Positions 24,901-33,601 of a stretch of DNA of 50,492 nucleotides are shown here, in pieces. The translations under genes were made by a program, and so were the position numbers. Below the pieces are notes generated by a model. It was not told the DNA's origin and ran no database searches. It worked only from the letters and a program-made list of their open reading frames with translations. Positions within the stretch are counted from its first letter, which is position 1; each line of letters begins with the position of its first letter. This DNA is from Hymenobacter sp. BT730. Its GTDB lineage: Bacteria; Bacteroidota; Bacteroidia; Cytophagales; Hymenobacteraceae. Location: assembly GCF_030542105.1 (NCBI RefSeq), contig NZ_JAUOFB010000011.1:1-50492 (forward strand). Reading direction: 5' to 3'.

Positions 24901-25291
24901 CCAGCGCCTGCTGGCGCGCTGCTTCCATCATCTGGCCCCACTTGGCCGTGCCCCTCACCGCGTGGCCCTTGCGCCGCTTGTCCGCAGCCAGCCCCAGCTC
25001 GGCCTTGGCCGCTTTGGCCTGCTGGTCGGGCGTGTCGGTGCCCTGCTTGGTTTCCAGCACAAAGCACCCGCGCTTGTACAAATCTATCCGCCCGGTGCTT
25101 GCCTTGCCGCCACTGTTGCCAAACGTCACCGCCCGTTCCAGCACGTAAGCATCCTGCGCGGGGTCGTCGGTGGTCGCATCGGGCCGGGCCACGCCCAGCA
25201 AGTCGCATAAGTCAGTCAGAAACAGGCCATAGTTGGCCCGCTCCGCGCCGCCTGATTTCAGCCAGCGCGTTTCAAAGTCGGTGTAGTGCAC
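21944..25291 (-). CDS. MmeI-like type IIL restriction-modification enzyme
   Basis: An 1115-aa single-chain restriction-modification protein. The N-terminal domain has a PD-(D/E)xK-like site: Asp70 in GRIDLY and ETK at 80-82 in FVLETKQG. A helical linker follows. The adenine methyltransferase core has DPACGSGNF at about 420-428 (SAM binding) and NPPF at about 544 (catalytic). A target-recognition region follows, and a final ~200-aa extension ends in the [11 protein letters not shown] segment. In the MmeI family one polypeptide methylates one strand of its site and cuts unmodified DNA about two helical turns away. The nuclease residues appear intact, so restriction is plausible. The TIR gene is divergent, 185 bp away. 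MmeI itself is shorter (about 920 aa). Confidence 0.88.
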   Translation of the reverse strand: MHYTDFETRWLKSGGAERANYGLFLTDLCDLLGVARPDATTDDPAQDAYVLERAVTFGNSGGKASTGRIDLYKRGCFVLETKQGTDTPDQQAKAAKAELGLAADKRRKGHAVRGTAKWGQMMEAARQQALGYVRALPGGEPRPPFVVVVDVGYCIDLYSNFAGVGDNYVPFPDSQTYRLRMPDLADEKVRARLTQVFTDPQALDPSRRAAQVTRQLAGQLAALSAQLERAGHSSNVVAQFLMRCLFTMFAEDVALIPKDSFTGLLAAYAATEDLRALLPDALQSLWHTMDKGGFAPDLRAKLRRFNGQLFHDASALLLNADQLTLLREAAKADWAEVEPAIFGTLLERALDPKERHSLGAHYTPRRYVERLVVPAVVAPLRREWAAAQAASARRLEENKPKEARAELVTFLRRLTSVRVLDPACGSGNFLYVTLEHLKRLEGEVLTAINSYGQTGLLDLAGGTTVSPRQLLGLELNPRAAAIADVVLKIGYLQWHLRTNGASELREPLLDEYRNVENRDAVLATDAEGNYRATEWPVADFIVGNPPFVGDKAMRRALGEPYVNALRKTYAGKVPESADLVVYWWYKAAELLALGQVERFGFITTNSITQTFNRRVVQGFLGDAARPVALCFAIPDHPWVDAADGAAVRVAFTVAERGTAPGILFRVTRETVADDDAQEVEMAELVGVINSDLTVGADVSGVKALQANSEMSGLGVLLIGAGFIVTPEEAAQLGLNTLPNLEQHIRPYCNGKDLMGRPRGVMVIDLFGLTKDEVLDRYPAVYQRVLETVKPERDTNNRATRRDNWWLFGETNPRLRKMIKGLPRFISTPETARHRIFQFIDGGVLPDNKVVSVATDDAYFLGILSSRIHVTWAMAAGGRLGVGNDSVYNKTRCFEPFPFPAAAEAQQAKIRKLAEQLDAHRKRQQVQHPMLTLTDLYNVVEKLREGQPLTAKEQVTHENGLAAVVLELHKQLDAAVAAAYGWSPDLTDAELLTRLVQLNQQRAAEEATGTVRYLRPAYQAPAGAGSEQLSMREELATEAVSSEVAVARREWPAGLAQQMRAVREVVEGSSGGALTAAGVAGFFASKVRAGQVQPLLESLAELALVRVDAEGAYLAG

Positions 25292-25476
25292 GATGCAAAA
25301 AAGCCTGTAGAGAGAGCCCTGCTTTTCGAAAAAAGTGAGTCCGGAGGTAGAAGGACGAAGGTAGCTTTAGTTGCCAACGCTTTGGCAGGTAGTTGGCATT
25401 ATTTACCAAAAACCTGCAAACCGTTTCAGTAGCTTTGCTTGCTGTCAACAAGGCAGGAACACCTCTTATCTATCTG

Positions 25477-26256
25477 ATGGATCGCAAAAAACTCCAGCTC
25501 CTGCGCGAAAAAATAGAAGCCATTGTGCTGCCCGATGCCAAAGACCGGTATGGTCGTCAATACGGGCAGGACGAAGCCCTTCAAAATGCACTGGCCGCTG
25601 CAGCCACTACCGCCGTTGGGCTGGTGGGCAAGGCCAAGCTGGTGCGGGGCGGTAGCCACCAAAAGAAGCTGGTGGAGTTGGCCGAGAAGCTGAAAGTCAC
25701 CGGCAACGTCTTCAACCACTCCTTGGTTGACATGGCCACCCTGCGCACTGCCCGCACCAGCCTTCTGCGCATCCTCAAAACCGTCGACGACGAAAGCCGC
25801 AAAGTCTTCATTGTCCACGGTCGCGACGATGCTATGCGCAAAGACGCCCAAGCCACCCTCAACCGCTTCGGCATCGACGGCATCGTTCTGCACGAAGAAA
25901 TTAACGAGGGCCAGACCATCATCGAGAAGTTCGACCGCGAGGCCCGCGCCTGCGGCTACGCCGTCGTCCTCTTCAGCCCTGATGATATGGGAGGCCTGCG
26001 CGTCGGCAAAACTGCGCCTAAGCTCTCGCCTCGCGCTCGCCAAAACGTGGTGCTCGAGCTCGGCTACTTCGTGGCCCTGCTCGGCCGCAAAAACGTCTTT
26101 GTGCTTGTCGCCGGCTCGGGCCTCGAGCAGCCCAGTGACTTCCACGGCGTCGTCTATGAAACCTATGACAAAGCCGGCGGTTGGAAGCGGCGTCTCGCCA
26201 ATGAGCTAAGCAGTGCGGGCTTCTACATCGATCCGGCCGTGTTGAAAAAAATGTAA
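25477..26256 (+). CDS. TIR-like nucleotide-binding protein
   Basis: A 259-aa protein. Residues 1-105 are helical with no recognised fold. Residues 109-235 form a TIR-like domain of the predicted nucleotide-binding type (PF10137-like): RKVFIVHGRDDAMRKDA, then EEINEGQTIIEKFDREA, VVLFSPDDMGG, and NVVLELGYFVALLGRKNVFVL. The Glu in TIIEKF (Glu150) is in the position of the NADase glutamate of related TIR effectors such as CAP12. TIR effectors typically deplete NAD+ during phage infection, leading to abortive infection. No signal-generating cyclase is nearby, so it may be self-contained or sense by its N-terminal domain. The ATG at 25477 is preferred over a TTG at 25393. Confidence 0.85.
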   Translation: MDRKKLQLLREKIEAIVLPDAKDRYGRQYGQDEALQNALAAAATTAVGLVGKAKLVRGGSHQKKLVELAEKLKVTGNVFNHSLVDMATLRTARTSLLRILKTVDDESRKVFIVHGRDDAMRKDAQATLNRFGIDGIVLHEEINEGQTIIEKFDREARACGYAVVLFSPDDMGGLRVGKTAPKLSPRARQNVVLELGYFVALLGRKNVFVLVAGSGLEQPSDFHGVVYETYDKAGGWKRRLANELSSAGFYIDPAVLKKM

Positions 26257-26541
26257 TGACGTCGGGGTCCATGTTCCCATGATCTTTCTATTGATTAGCA
26301 CTTCGGTAGCAGTATTACCAAGCGTTACAGTCAACTTAAGTGGACCATCTGATTCGCTCGTTTCATTTTACCTAGCCTCTAAATCGGCGGTTAGCCTTGC
26401 AACTTCCCCGAATGCTAAATGAGAACGGCCCACCCTAAAAGACATCTCATAGGGCTAAAGATGAGCCATTGTAGCATTGTTCAAAAAGAACCAGGTGATA
26501 AGCAGATCAGCAACGCGTTCGTGTGCTTTTTAACATCACCC
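26257..26541. other. Intergenic region between TIR and ATPase genes
   Basis: About 285 bp without a gene or a recognised repeat. The perfect inverted repeat at 26542-26582 follows it. No clear terminator was found after the TIR gene. Confidence 0.4.
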
Positions 26542-26582
26542 AAACGTACATTTGTTGAGGCATCTGCTTAAAATGTACGTTT
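26542..26582. promoter_or_regulatory. Inverted-repeat operator upstream of the ATPase gene
   Basis: AAACGTACATTT (26542-26553) and AAATGTACGTTT (26571-26582) are perfect 12-bp reverse complements separated by 17 bp. They sit 10 bp before the first possible ATG (26593) of the ATPase gene. The spacing suits two dimer half-sites on one DNA face or a looped operator. The binding protein is unknown. Confidence 0.55.
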
Positions 26583-26643
26583 AAACAACAGTATGCGTAC
26601 TTTACTGGGTAATCGGAATGCTATACAGAATCCAAATAGAATA

Positions 26644-28626
26644 ATGAAGCTAGATTTTAAGGGGGAATACAAATCGATAGACCGCTTGCCAATTGAACAC
26701 TTGCCGGCATTAACTCTCCTTACCGGACTCAATGGCACGGGCAAAACGCATTTGCTCAAAGCGATCAAAGAAGGGGCGCTAGTGATTGAGGGCATTCCCA
26801 CCCAAAGAATGCGCTATTATGATTGGAACAATATGGTTCCCTCGAGCGATACAGGAGTAGTCCCTCGAAGCCAATCTATTGCACACCACGCCGAAACGTA
26901 TGCAGTATTGTCGAAAGTCCTGCTTCACAATCTTTTGTGGCCATTAAAGCAAAAATATGATATTGGCGAATTCGCTATTACAAAAGACCATTTGCTTCAA
27001 AGCGTGGACAATGGCCCTCTGTACGCTGCCCTACCGCGCGACATACAAGCTGATTTAGCAACTGAATTTCGTAAACACCATGATTTTTGGACCCAAAAGA
27101 TAACAGATGGGATTATCCAGAACGATTTTTCTGTAGATTCCAACCCTATCGTTTCCTATCAAAGGAAAAGCCCTATTGTGCTAAATGGGGAGCAGTGTAT
27201 TAGCTTCCTGCATATTGTCAAGAAAAGCGGAAAGACTCTCTTCGATCTATCGGAAACAGATTGCACTAATTGTCATCCGTTAGTTACTCGGCCAATTGAT
27301 CCTTTTAATGGGGCCCTCACGCAGCTTTTTGCAGCGTATGTTCGAGAAAAGGAAAGAAACGATTTGAATGAGATTCGTTTTCGGCGTGGGGATGCCGAAT
27401 CCTTCCTTACCGATGAAGAGTTTTTGAATAATTACGGGCTTCCGCCTTGGGAAATAATGAATCAGGTGCTAGCTGAAGCGAATATGACCTTTCGCTTTGC
27501 CATACCTAGTCCGGATGCTCATCGATCACTGGAATTACAGCTGAAGCATACCGTTTCAGGAGCAGACGTTGGGTTTTCATCGTTGTCTTCGGGCGAGCGG
27601 GTCTTAATTGCCTTAGCACAGTTTCTCTATCTGGCTCAGGACCCCCGACAGCCCACAGATATGCCCGATCTGTTTTTGCTGGACGAAATTGATGCACCCT
27701 TACATCCATCAATGACTGTTGCCATGTTGCGCATCATTGACAACGTGATGGTACAAGAGTACGGCTTGCAGGTCATCATGACAACGCATTCCCCTTCCAC
27801 TATTGCGCTGGCGCCCGAAGAATCGATTCACATTATGTCTTCGGATCCAATTCAACTTCGTAAAGCGACACGAGACGAGGCTATTCGAGTGCTCACGGTG
27901 GGCGTACCGATATTGAGTATTAACCGAGCAAACCGTCGCCAAGTATTTGTGGAAAGCCAACACGATGTAGGCTTTTTCGAAAGTATTGCCGCACTAGCAC
28001 AACCCTATCTACTACCGGATGTATCCCTTTCCTTCATCGCCAGTGGCCACGATAAGGACGGCGGTTGTGCCCGCGTAAAAAAGCTAGTAAACAGTTTAGC
28101 CGAAGCCGGTAACCGTTCCGTATTTGGCATTGTAGATTGGGACGGCCACCATGTTAGTACTAACCAGGTGCACGTACTCGGCGAGAATGCCAGGCACAGT
28201 ATCGAAAACTTTCTATTCGATCCAACTCTATTGGCCGCGTTGCTCGTTCGCGAGAAGTTAATAGATCGTGGAATCTTAGGTCTGCAAGCTGATCAGACTT
28301 ACGTTGATATGCGTGGTTTAGCTGATGAACAACTTCAGCTTATCGTTAATACTGTCTTGAAGCACTTGGATTTGCCTTCTGCGAAAGAGGAGGTATGTGT
28401 ACCTAGCTGCTACATCAACGGCCGCACTGTACAAGTGCCTATTTCATATTTCCATGTCCGGGGGCATGATTTAGAGCAGCGAATCAAGTGCAAATTTCCT
28501 CAGTTGAACAAGTTTAAAAGCCCCCCGGAGCTGAAGAGAGAAATCCTGGCTAAAGTACTAGACGATCTGCCTGGTTTCTTGCCGATGGATTTGGTAGAAC
28601 TCCTGCGTGGCATACAGGACAATTAA
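26644..28626 (+). CDS. OLD-like AAA ATPase with probable TOPRIM domain
   Basis: A 660-aa protein (677 if ATG 26593 is used). The ABC-type ATPase is split: Walker A GLNGTGKT at 28-35, signature SSLSSGERV near 312, Walker B FLLDEIDAPLHP near 343-354, and an H-loop MTTHSPSTIALAP. After it, VFVESQHDVGFFE (~434) and GIVDWDGHH (~495) fit the Glu and Asp-x-Asp of a TOPRIM-like nuclease, as in OLD-family proteins. OLD proteins are phage-exclusion nucleases, alone or with partners as in Gabija. No UvrD-like GajB partner follows, so it may act alone or with the TIR or methylase proteins. GC content is clearly lower than that of its neighbours, pointing to separate acquisition. Confidence 0.8.
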   Translation: MKLDFKGEYKSIDRLPIEHLPALTLLTGLNGTGKTHLLKAIKEGALVIEGIPTQRMRYYDWNNMVPSSDTGVVPRSQSIAHHAETYAVLSKVLLHNLLWPLKQKYDIGEFAITKDHLLQSVDNGPLYAALPRDIQADLATEFRKHHDFWTQKITDGIIQNDFSVDSNPIVSYQRKSPIVLNGEQCISFLHIVKKSGKTLFDLSETDCTNCHPLVTRPIDPFNGALTQLFAAYVREKERNDLNEIRFRRGDAESFLTDEEFLNNYGLPPWEIMNQVLAEANMTFRFAIPSPDAHRSLELQLKHTVSGADVGFSSLSSGERVLIALAQFLYLAQDPRQPTDMPDLFLLDEIDAPLHPSMTVAMLRIIDNVMVQEYGLQVIMTTHSPSTIALAPEESIHIMSSDPIQLRKATRDEAIRVLTVGVPILSINRANRRQVFVESQHDVGFFESIAALAQPYLLPDVSLSFIASGHDKDGGCARVKKLVNSLAEAGNRSVFGIVDWDGHHVSTNQVHVLGENARHSIENFLFDPTLLAALLVREKLIDRGILGLQADQTYVDMRGLADEQLQLIVNTVLKHLDLPSAKEEVCVPSCYINGRTVQVPISYFHVRGHDLEQRIKCKFPQLNKFKSPPELKREILAKVLDDLPGFLPMDLVELLRGIQDN

Positions 28627-28931
28627 GCAGTTGGCAAGTGGACAATATGTAGCTAAATAACTCGACTCAAGCACGTTCGTCCTTAACTTGAAACTTACCC
28701 GAACGCAGCTGAAACCTTCCCGCATTTTCACTGTCGTAACCTCCCCGGTGTAGGGAATATGGCAAACGCACAGGTGGTGTTCGGCATCGTGTTGCCGGAA
28801 AGGCAACTACTAATCCCCTCCTGACCGGATGAAGACAGGGGTGCCTGTTCCTTGGCCTTTTGGGTTTTCCTATTCTCCTGCTCTTGCTTATCCCTTTTTA
28901 GATAATGACACTAAGTGAAAAGGGATGGCAG
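28627..28931. other. Intergenic region, no feature seen
   Basis: Between the convergent ATPase and TMEM175 genes. A CCCC/GGGG pair at about 28814-28841 could form a weak hairpin. I see no gene and no strong terminator. Confidence 0.4.
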
Positions 28932-29675
28932 CTATTGGATATGGTGTGGGCTTATAGTCACCCAGGGTATGCTTGCGGTTTGTGGGCGCCGCCTATTCCC
29001 ATGCCGAAGCATCTTGACTCGAGAGCCGACTACAACCCCGATGATGGAGACAATGACATAATAGGCTAATCCCACTGGAGGCCATTTAAAAGCAATCAAA
29101 ATGGGGACAGCCGACAGAGGGCCTAGCAAGAGCGTTACTCGACTTAGACCAAGAAGAACGTCTCTGTCAATATACTCATGAATATAGCCCTGCGTGTCTG
29201 CCCTTTTGAAAATCAGATAAAACAGGAACGGGTTTATAATAGCCAGTATACCAAAAAGCGTGATACCTATCGAGCTGGTCGGAAATAATCCGATAAGTGA
29301 GATCGGAAATGGGGTAAGCGCTACACTTAATAATAGGATATTGTTTAACCATATAATAGAGTTGTCCTTTCTACGGAGGAGTTTAAAAATCTGATTATGA
29401 TTAAACCATAAGCTGCTGATAAAGAGGAACCCTAGCATTACACTCAAGAATTTGCTACTAATATGGAGTAGTTGATGCGCTAACTCGGAATCTAACACGA
29501 TATCTCTACTGATCCACTTAACCGGATTGCTTGCATGGTGCAGTTTATCAATGGCATCCGGTTCGAATTTAAGTTCGATGACTAATAGCGTCAGAGCAAT
29601 CGCAAAAACACCGTCACTGAACATCTCCAGCCTCTCATTCTGATGAAACTGATGTTCTAAATCTTGGGCCTCCAT
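28932..29675 (-). CDS. TMEM175-family potassium channel-like protein
   Basis: A 247-aa integral membrane protein of the TMEM175/DUF1211 family. The signature RLEMFSDGVFAIALTLLVIEL (residues 15-35) contains the FSDGVFAI selectivity-helix motif. FLFISSLWFNHNQIFKLL (~82-99) carries the paired Trp/His pattern of helix 3. Six hydrophobic segments can be traced, as expected for the bacterial half-length form, which assembles as a tetramer. The role is potassium leak or membrane potential control. It is convergent with the ATPase gene and has no obvious partner. GC content is moderate. Confidence 0.9.
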   Translation of the reverse strand: MEAQDLEHQFHQNERLEMFSDGVFAIALTLLVIELKFEPDAIDKLHHASNPVKWISRDIVLDSELAHQLLHISSKFLSVMLGFLFISSLWFNHNQIFKLLRRKDNSIIWLNNILLLSVALTPFPISLIGLFPTSSIGITLFGILAIINPFLFYLIFKRADTQGYIHEYIDRDVLLGLSRVTLLLGPLSAVPILIAFKWPPVGLAYYVIVSIIGVVVGSRVKMLRHGNRRRPQTASIPWVTISPHHIQ

Positions 29676-30157
29676 AGCATATAGACTAGTTCCATGACTA
29701 ATGGAACTAATGCGCCAGCGGGGTGTGAGCCTGCCGAGCAGATAGGGAATAGGAATTGAGTGTATGTTCTAAAATAGTGTTTATATATAATTATAAATAA
29801 GATTATTTACAATTTTTTGATTACATAAGCTTCTCTGCTCAATTGCGGGGCATATAAGGTTCCGATCGGCAAACTTTATCGGGACCTATTTTATTTGGCT
29901 TAGTCTGCAGCCGGACAAGATTTAAGGCGAGCTTTCTCCCCAGAGCCACACCTCGTGGTGTAGCCTTCATGGTATTCCTTTCGCTCCACTTGTAAGCGGC
30001 TTTCCTGCTCCAAGGGGAAATCAAGGCCTGTATTGCATTAATGCAAATTAATATTAGTTTACATCAAAATATACTCCCTCTACCGTAGGCTTTCTTTTAT
30101 CCCTGCGTCCGGGCCCCCACCTTGGAGGCGCCGCGCGCTCTTATATACCTGTATCCC
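29676..30157. other. AT-rich intergenic region
   Basis: About 480 bp, AT-rich at 29765-29830 and around 30040. A minus-strand frame at 29839-30024 (61 aa, basic) has no supporting signal. The region is divergent, between the TMEM175 gene and the T9SS gene, and should hold both promoters. Confidence 0.4.
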
Positions 30158-31813
30158 ATGAAAACTGATAGGAAGGGCGTATGGCCGATCCGGCTGGGGT
30201 TACTACTCCTGCTGGGCTTATGGGGGCAGCTGCCACTGCCAGCCACGGCCCAATCTGCTACGGCCGCCTGGCAGTGGGCGACGCGGGCGACCAGCAGCGC
30301 CACCGACCCGGAGGACCATAGCCGCGGACGCTTCCTGGCCGTCGATCAACAAGGCAACGTCTTTAGCTCTGGTCACTTTTATGGGTCGGTGGCCCTCGGT
30401 AATACCACCCTCGACTCGCCGAAAGCCTATGACAGCTTCTTGGTGAAATACACACCCACGGGCTCCGTGGCCTGGGTGCAACACCTGAACAGTTCGTTGC
30501 AGGAAACCATCCTCACGGGCCTGGCCGTGGATGCCGGTGGCAATTGCTACGTAGGTGGCTACTACGTCCAGGGCACGCTAATCATCGGCTCCACCGTCCT
30601 CACGGGTGGGGATGGGTTTCTCATCAAGTATGATCCGCAGGGTGCCGTCGTTTGGGTACGCACCGCGGGCTACTTCATCAGAGGGCTCGACTGCACCCCA
30701 GCCGGAGAGCTCGTCGCCCTGGGCGACTTTCGAGGGGCCGCAGTTTTCGGAAGCACGACGTTGAACAGCCCGACGAGCAGCAGCTTTCTGGTCCAATACG
30801 ACCCGGAAGGAACCCCGCGCTGGGCCCAGCAACTGGAAGGGCTTGCCAACGACGAGGGGGCCGTGGCCCTGGATGGCGCGGGCCATATTTATGTGGCGAG
30901 TCAATTTCAAGATAAGGCCACGTTTGGCGCCATCACCCTTACGGGGAGTACCAGTGATGAAGACGTTTTTGTGGCTCGCTACACCGCGGCTGGTGTGCCC
31001 GAGTGGGCGCTGCGCCAGCCCGTAGCAGGCCCCGCAGGCGATGAAACCGTCTGGGGCCTGACCGCCCATGAGGCGGGCGGCGCCTACCTGGTGGGCGTCT
31101 CCTACCCACCGGCCGGCGCCGCTCGGCAATGGTTTGTGGCGCAGTATACCCCGGCCGGGGTTATCGGCTGGAACTATGGAACGACGGGCACGCCCAATAG
31201 TGCTCTGACTACTCTCGCGACCGATGTGGCCGGCCATGTCTACGTGGCGGGTATCGTCGCCGGCAGCCTGAGCATAGGCGGCCTCACGCTGACTTCTTCC
31301 AGCAACACGGATGCGGATATCGCCCTGTTCTCGTTTACGGGAGCGGGGGAGAAACGCTGGGCCCTGCAGGCCGGCATGGCGACCGGTACCGAGGCCGCGC
31401 TGGGATTGGCACTGGACCGAACCGACCATTTCTATTTCACGGGCGCCTTGCAGGGCAATACCGCGCTGGGGTCGGTCTCCTCGCCGCAGAATAGCATTTC
31501 AGAGGAACACTTTGTGGCCAAAGCGACTGTCAGCAGCGTGACCGCATCCCATGCGCCCCACCTGGCCCAACCGCTGCAGATTTACCCCAATCCCGCCGGC
31601 GGCACCGCGGTCAATCTACGCTGGGCGGGGGGAGGGCAGTTGCCGGCCCAACTCCAGTTGCAGGATGCCCTGGGGCGTTGCTTATGGGCCGGAACGCTCC
31701 CGGCCGGACAAACCGAAACCCGTTTACCGGTACAGCACCTGGCTACGGGCATCTATCTGCTGCGTCTGAAAACGGCGACCACCACGGCCACGGGGCGGCT
31801 GACCATTGAATAG
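30158..31813 (+). CDS. T9SS-secreted beta-propeller repeat protein, second copy
   Basis: A 551-aa secreted protein, paralogous to 15697-17430. The ATG at 30158 (MKTDRKGVWPIRLGLLLLLG) starts a signal peptide ending near PATAQ. About seven SBBP-type repeats follow, with phrases like FLVKYTPTGSVAWVQHL and VAVDGAGHIYVASQF-like variants. The C-terminus, from LQIYPNPAGG to ATGIYLLRLKT, is a T9SS type A sorting domain. In contrast to the first copy it is monocistronic and has no adjacent lipoprotein genes. Function is unknown. Adhesion or surface binding is a common guess for such proteins. Confidence 0.85.
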   Translation: MKTDRKGVWPIRLGLLLLLGLWGQLPLPATAQSATAAWQWATRATSSATDPEDHSRGRFLAVDQQGNVFSSGHFYGSVALGNTTLDSPKAYDSFLVKYTPTGSVAWVQHLNSSLQETILTGLAVDAGGNCYVGGYYVQGTLIIGSTVLTGGDGFLIKYDPQGAVVWVRTAGYFIRGLDCTPAGELVALGDFRGAAVFGSTTLNSPTSSSFLVQYDPEGTPRWAQQLEGLANDEGAVALDGAGHIYVASQFQDKATFGAITLTGSTSDEDVFVARYTAAGVPEWALRQPVAGPAGDETVWGLTAHEAGGAYLVGVSYPPAGAARQWFVAQYTPAGVIGWNYGTTGTPNSALTTLATDVAGHVYVAGIVAGSLSIGGLTLTSSSNTDADIALFSFTGAGEKRWALQAGMATGTEAALGLALDRTDHFYFTGALQGNTALGSVSSPQNSISEEHFVAKATVSSVTASHAPHLAQPLQIYPNPAGGTAVNLRWAGGGQLPAQLQLQDALGRCLWAGTLPAGQTETRLPVQHLATGIYLLRLKTATTTATGRLTIE

Positions 31814-31861
31814 GTATAAGTACCCATAGAAAGCTACCGTGCGGGAAGACGACAAGCAAAC

Positions 31862-31915
31862 AAACCCTGAAAACGGTTAAAAAGCACCTACTAGAGGTCT
31901 CGTTAGGGTTTTTAT
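31862..31915 (+). terminator. Weak terminator after the second T9SS gene
   Basis: AAACCCT (31862) can pair with AGGGTTT (31905-31911), with an interrupted AACG/CGTT extension, followed by T-rich sequence. The stem is imperfect with a long loop, so this is tentative. Confidence 0.35.
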
Positions 31916-31949
31916 TCCCCTAAACCACGCTTGTAAACGTCTTTGCAGC

Positions 31950-32109
31950 GGGGGTACCCCCAGGGGGTACCCCCTGGGGGTACCCCGTCCATGTGGCCGA
32001 AAAAATGCCTATTTTTCGTTTTTCCGCTCCGGTTCGCCTCGGGGGTACCCCCTCCAGTGCGCTCCGCATACCGGGGGTACTCCCACTACGGCCCAGGAAT
32101 ACCCCCCCC
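31950..32109. repeat. Array of GGGGGTACCCCC palindromes
   Basis: GGGGGTACCCCC-type 12-bp palindromes begin at 31950, 31963 and 31976 (13-bp period, back to back) and at 32041. Variants lie at 32073 (GGGGGTACTCCC) and about 32096 (GGAATACCCCCC). All lie in the 185 bp before a ribbon-helix-helix gene. Regular palindromes upstream of such a gene suit a cooperative operator or the accessory part of an origin of transfer. Confidence 0.85.
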
Positions 32110-32134
32110 TTTTGCTCCCCTATTCGTCTGGTCT

Positions 32135-32500
32135 ATGCCCTACGCCAACCGCCCTAAACAGCTTAATCTTAAATTAACGGAGGCCGAATATGAACTGCTG
32201 GACGCCGAAGCCTATTTAGCCACCGTGAGCGTGGCACAGTATGCGAAGCACTTACTGCTGGCACGCGGCGAGCAGCCCTTGGCCATCCAAGCCGAACACC
32301 TCATAGAAGAATATGAGGAGCGCGAAGCCGCCTTACGCGCGAAGCTCCAACAGGTGCAGGAACAGCTCTGGGTGAAAACGCTGGAAGCAGCCACCTACCA
32401 GCAGCAGGTGCAGACCCTGGCCCAGGAGCTGGCCGAGTGGAGGGATCCCGCTCGGCTCGCCCAAGCCATCGATCAGGCGATGGAGAAGTACCAGAAATAA
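32135..32500 (+). CDS. MobC/NikA-like relaxosome accessory protein
   Basis: A 121-aa protein. Residues 5-47 (RPKQLNLKLTEAEYELLDAE, then VSVAQYAKHLLLARGEQP) fit the ribbon-helix-helix domain of plasmid mobilisation proteins (MobC/NikA/MbeC group): a basic beta-strand, then two helices. Residues 55-115 are a charged coiled coil. These proteins bind oriT DNA and help the relaxase. No relaxase or transfer gene is present on this plasmid. The ATG at 32135 is chosen because the in-frame sequence upstream is translated palindrome DNA. The palindrome array 25-185 bp upstream is its likely binding site. A simple autoregulated DNA-binding protein is the alternative. Confidence 0.65.
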   Translation: MPYANRPKQLNLKLTEAEYELLDAEAYLATVSVAQYAKHLLLARGEQPLAIQAEHLIEEYEEREAALRAKLQQVQEQLWVKTLEAATYQQQVQTLAQELAEWRDPARLAQAIDQAMEKYQK

Positions 32501-32640
32501 CGACTTGCTCAGGTGGGCAGCGTCAGACTGTTTCCGTCGTCTGATCGCCGTGGTGCCTCCCAGTAGCGGTACGGCTTACCAACCGGCTTGCTACTCCCGT
32601 ACGGGCTGACCAGGAAAGGGTCTCGGAATCTATCTACTCG

Positions 32641-32682
32641 GTTGTCACCGCTCTAGAAGGAGCGTTTAAGAAATGTGACACG
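32641..32682 (-). repeat. Palindromic recombination-like site C
   Basis: A 42-bp imperfect palindrome. Read on the minus strand it begins CGTGTCACATTTCTTAAACG and ends GGTGACAAC. Its inner 40 bp match site B at 30 of 40 positions. It separates the accessory block from the LytTR two-component block. Confidence 0.6.
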
Positions 32683-32696
32683 CTAGCCAAGCGGCT

Positions 32697-32722
32697 TAAG
32701 AACACCTGTTGAACGTCTTTCG
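32697..32722 (+). repeat. Partial recombination-like half-site
   Basis: AACACCTGTTGAACGTC here matches AACACCCGTTGAACGTC of site S2 (from 35715) with one difference in 17. The right half of a site is not recognisable. It lies 15 bp after site C, the kind of spacing seen between resolvase subsites, or it is a remnant of an old site. Confidence 0.45.
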
Positions 32723-32848
32723 GCACATGGGACACGGCGCCCCGCTGGTGTCCCTTTCTCCCTCTTGTTGCGGCTGTCTTTTACCGTCGCGCAACCTGCC
32801 TTCAGACGGCTACAGAAAAACAAGCCAGACGCTATAATCGTCGTTCGG

Positions 32849-33601
32849 TTACCCGGTCAGCCACTTGCGTAACGCGGGGGTACGGTGGCTGCTGCTAACT
32901 AAGGGCGCATCGGGCAGCCCACGCAGGTAGACGGCTAGCGCGTCATTAAAGTACGGTTCCAGCCGTTCAATAGCGGTTAGCGCAATGATCTCCCCCCGGT
33001 TGAGGCGGAAAAAGGCGTGAGGATCCAAACAGGCTTCTAACTGGGCGAGGGTTTCGGACAGCGGGTAGGCCCGGCCCGTGCGGTCAAGGGCATGCGCTAC
33101 CCCGTGGCGCAGCTGAATGGAGGCAACTTCCGCTACATCGACCAGATACAAACCCTGGCGCGACTTGCTCAGCAGCCGTTGCTTGTAGCGCGGCGTGCTG
33201 GGCAGGGCGGCCGCCAACTGCTGCCAGGCAGCCCCCTGCAGCGCCTGCCGGAGCCGGTCGTACTTCTGCAAGGCAGCTGCAAAGGGCGCGTACTGCACCG
33301 GTTTGAGCACGTAGCCGATGCCGTTTTGCTCAAACGCCTGCACCAGGTACTGATCGTAGGCCGTCACAAAAATGATGGGGCTGCTTACAGCGACCTGTTG
33401 AAACAGGCGAAACACGTTGCCGTCGAGCAGCTCGATGTCCGTCAGGATCAGATCCGGGGCAGGATGGGTGCTCAGAAAGTGGGCCGCTTCGGCGACCTGT
33501 TGGAATTCCCCTACGATGGTCGCGGCCGGGTAATACGTCAGGGCGAAGCGGCGCAGCAGATCGAGCGCCGGTTCTTCATCTTCCAGCAGGAGCAGACGCA
33601 T
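32849..33601 (-). CDS. LytTR-type response regulator
   Basis: A 250-aa regulator of the LytR/AlgR family. The receiver domain starts MRLLLLEDEEPALDLLRRF, with the phospho-acceptor Asp in LILTDIELLDGN (~53), Thr in VTAYDQ and Lys in YVLKPVQ (~103). A LytTR DNA-binding domain occupies about residues 145-250 (LLSKSRQGLYLVDVAEVASI, FFRLNRGEIIAL). The start at 33601 overlaps the histidine kinase gene by 26 bp, showing translational coupling. Its partner kinase is the adjacent LytS-like protein. Target genes are unknown, but the secreted protein gene at the head of the operon is a candidate member of the same response. Confidence 0.9.
   Translation of the reverse strand: MRLLLLEDEEPALDLLRRFALTYYPAATIVGEFQQVAEAAHFLSTHPAPDLILTDIELLDGNVFRLFQQVAVSSPIIFVTAYDQYLVQAFEQNGIGYVLKPVQYAPFAAALQKYDRLRQALQGAAWQQLAAALPSTPRYKQRLLSKSRQGLYLVDVAEVASIQLRHGVAHALDRTGRAYPLSETLAQLEACLDPHAFFRLNRGEIIALTAIERLEPYFNDALAVYLRGLPDAPLVSSSHRTPALRKWLTG

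Larger units (their letters stand above)
32501..32848. other. Intergenic region containing site C and a half-site
   Basis: About 350 bp between the MobC-like gene and the convergent LytTR gene. Besides site C (32641-32682) and the partial site at 32697-32722, no gene is seen. Confidence 0.5.

Noticed and set aside
25393..25476. TTG start extending the TIR gene upstream
   Set aside because: It adds 28 residues of no family character. The ATG at 25477 begins the helical domain directly.
31943..32134. N-terminal extension of the MobC-like gene
   Set aside because: The extension is a translation of the GGGGGTACCCCC array (PGGTP-like), and the family starts at the ATG at 32135.
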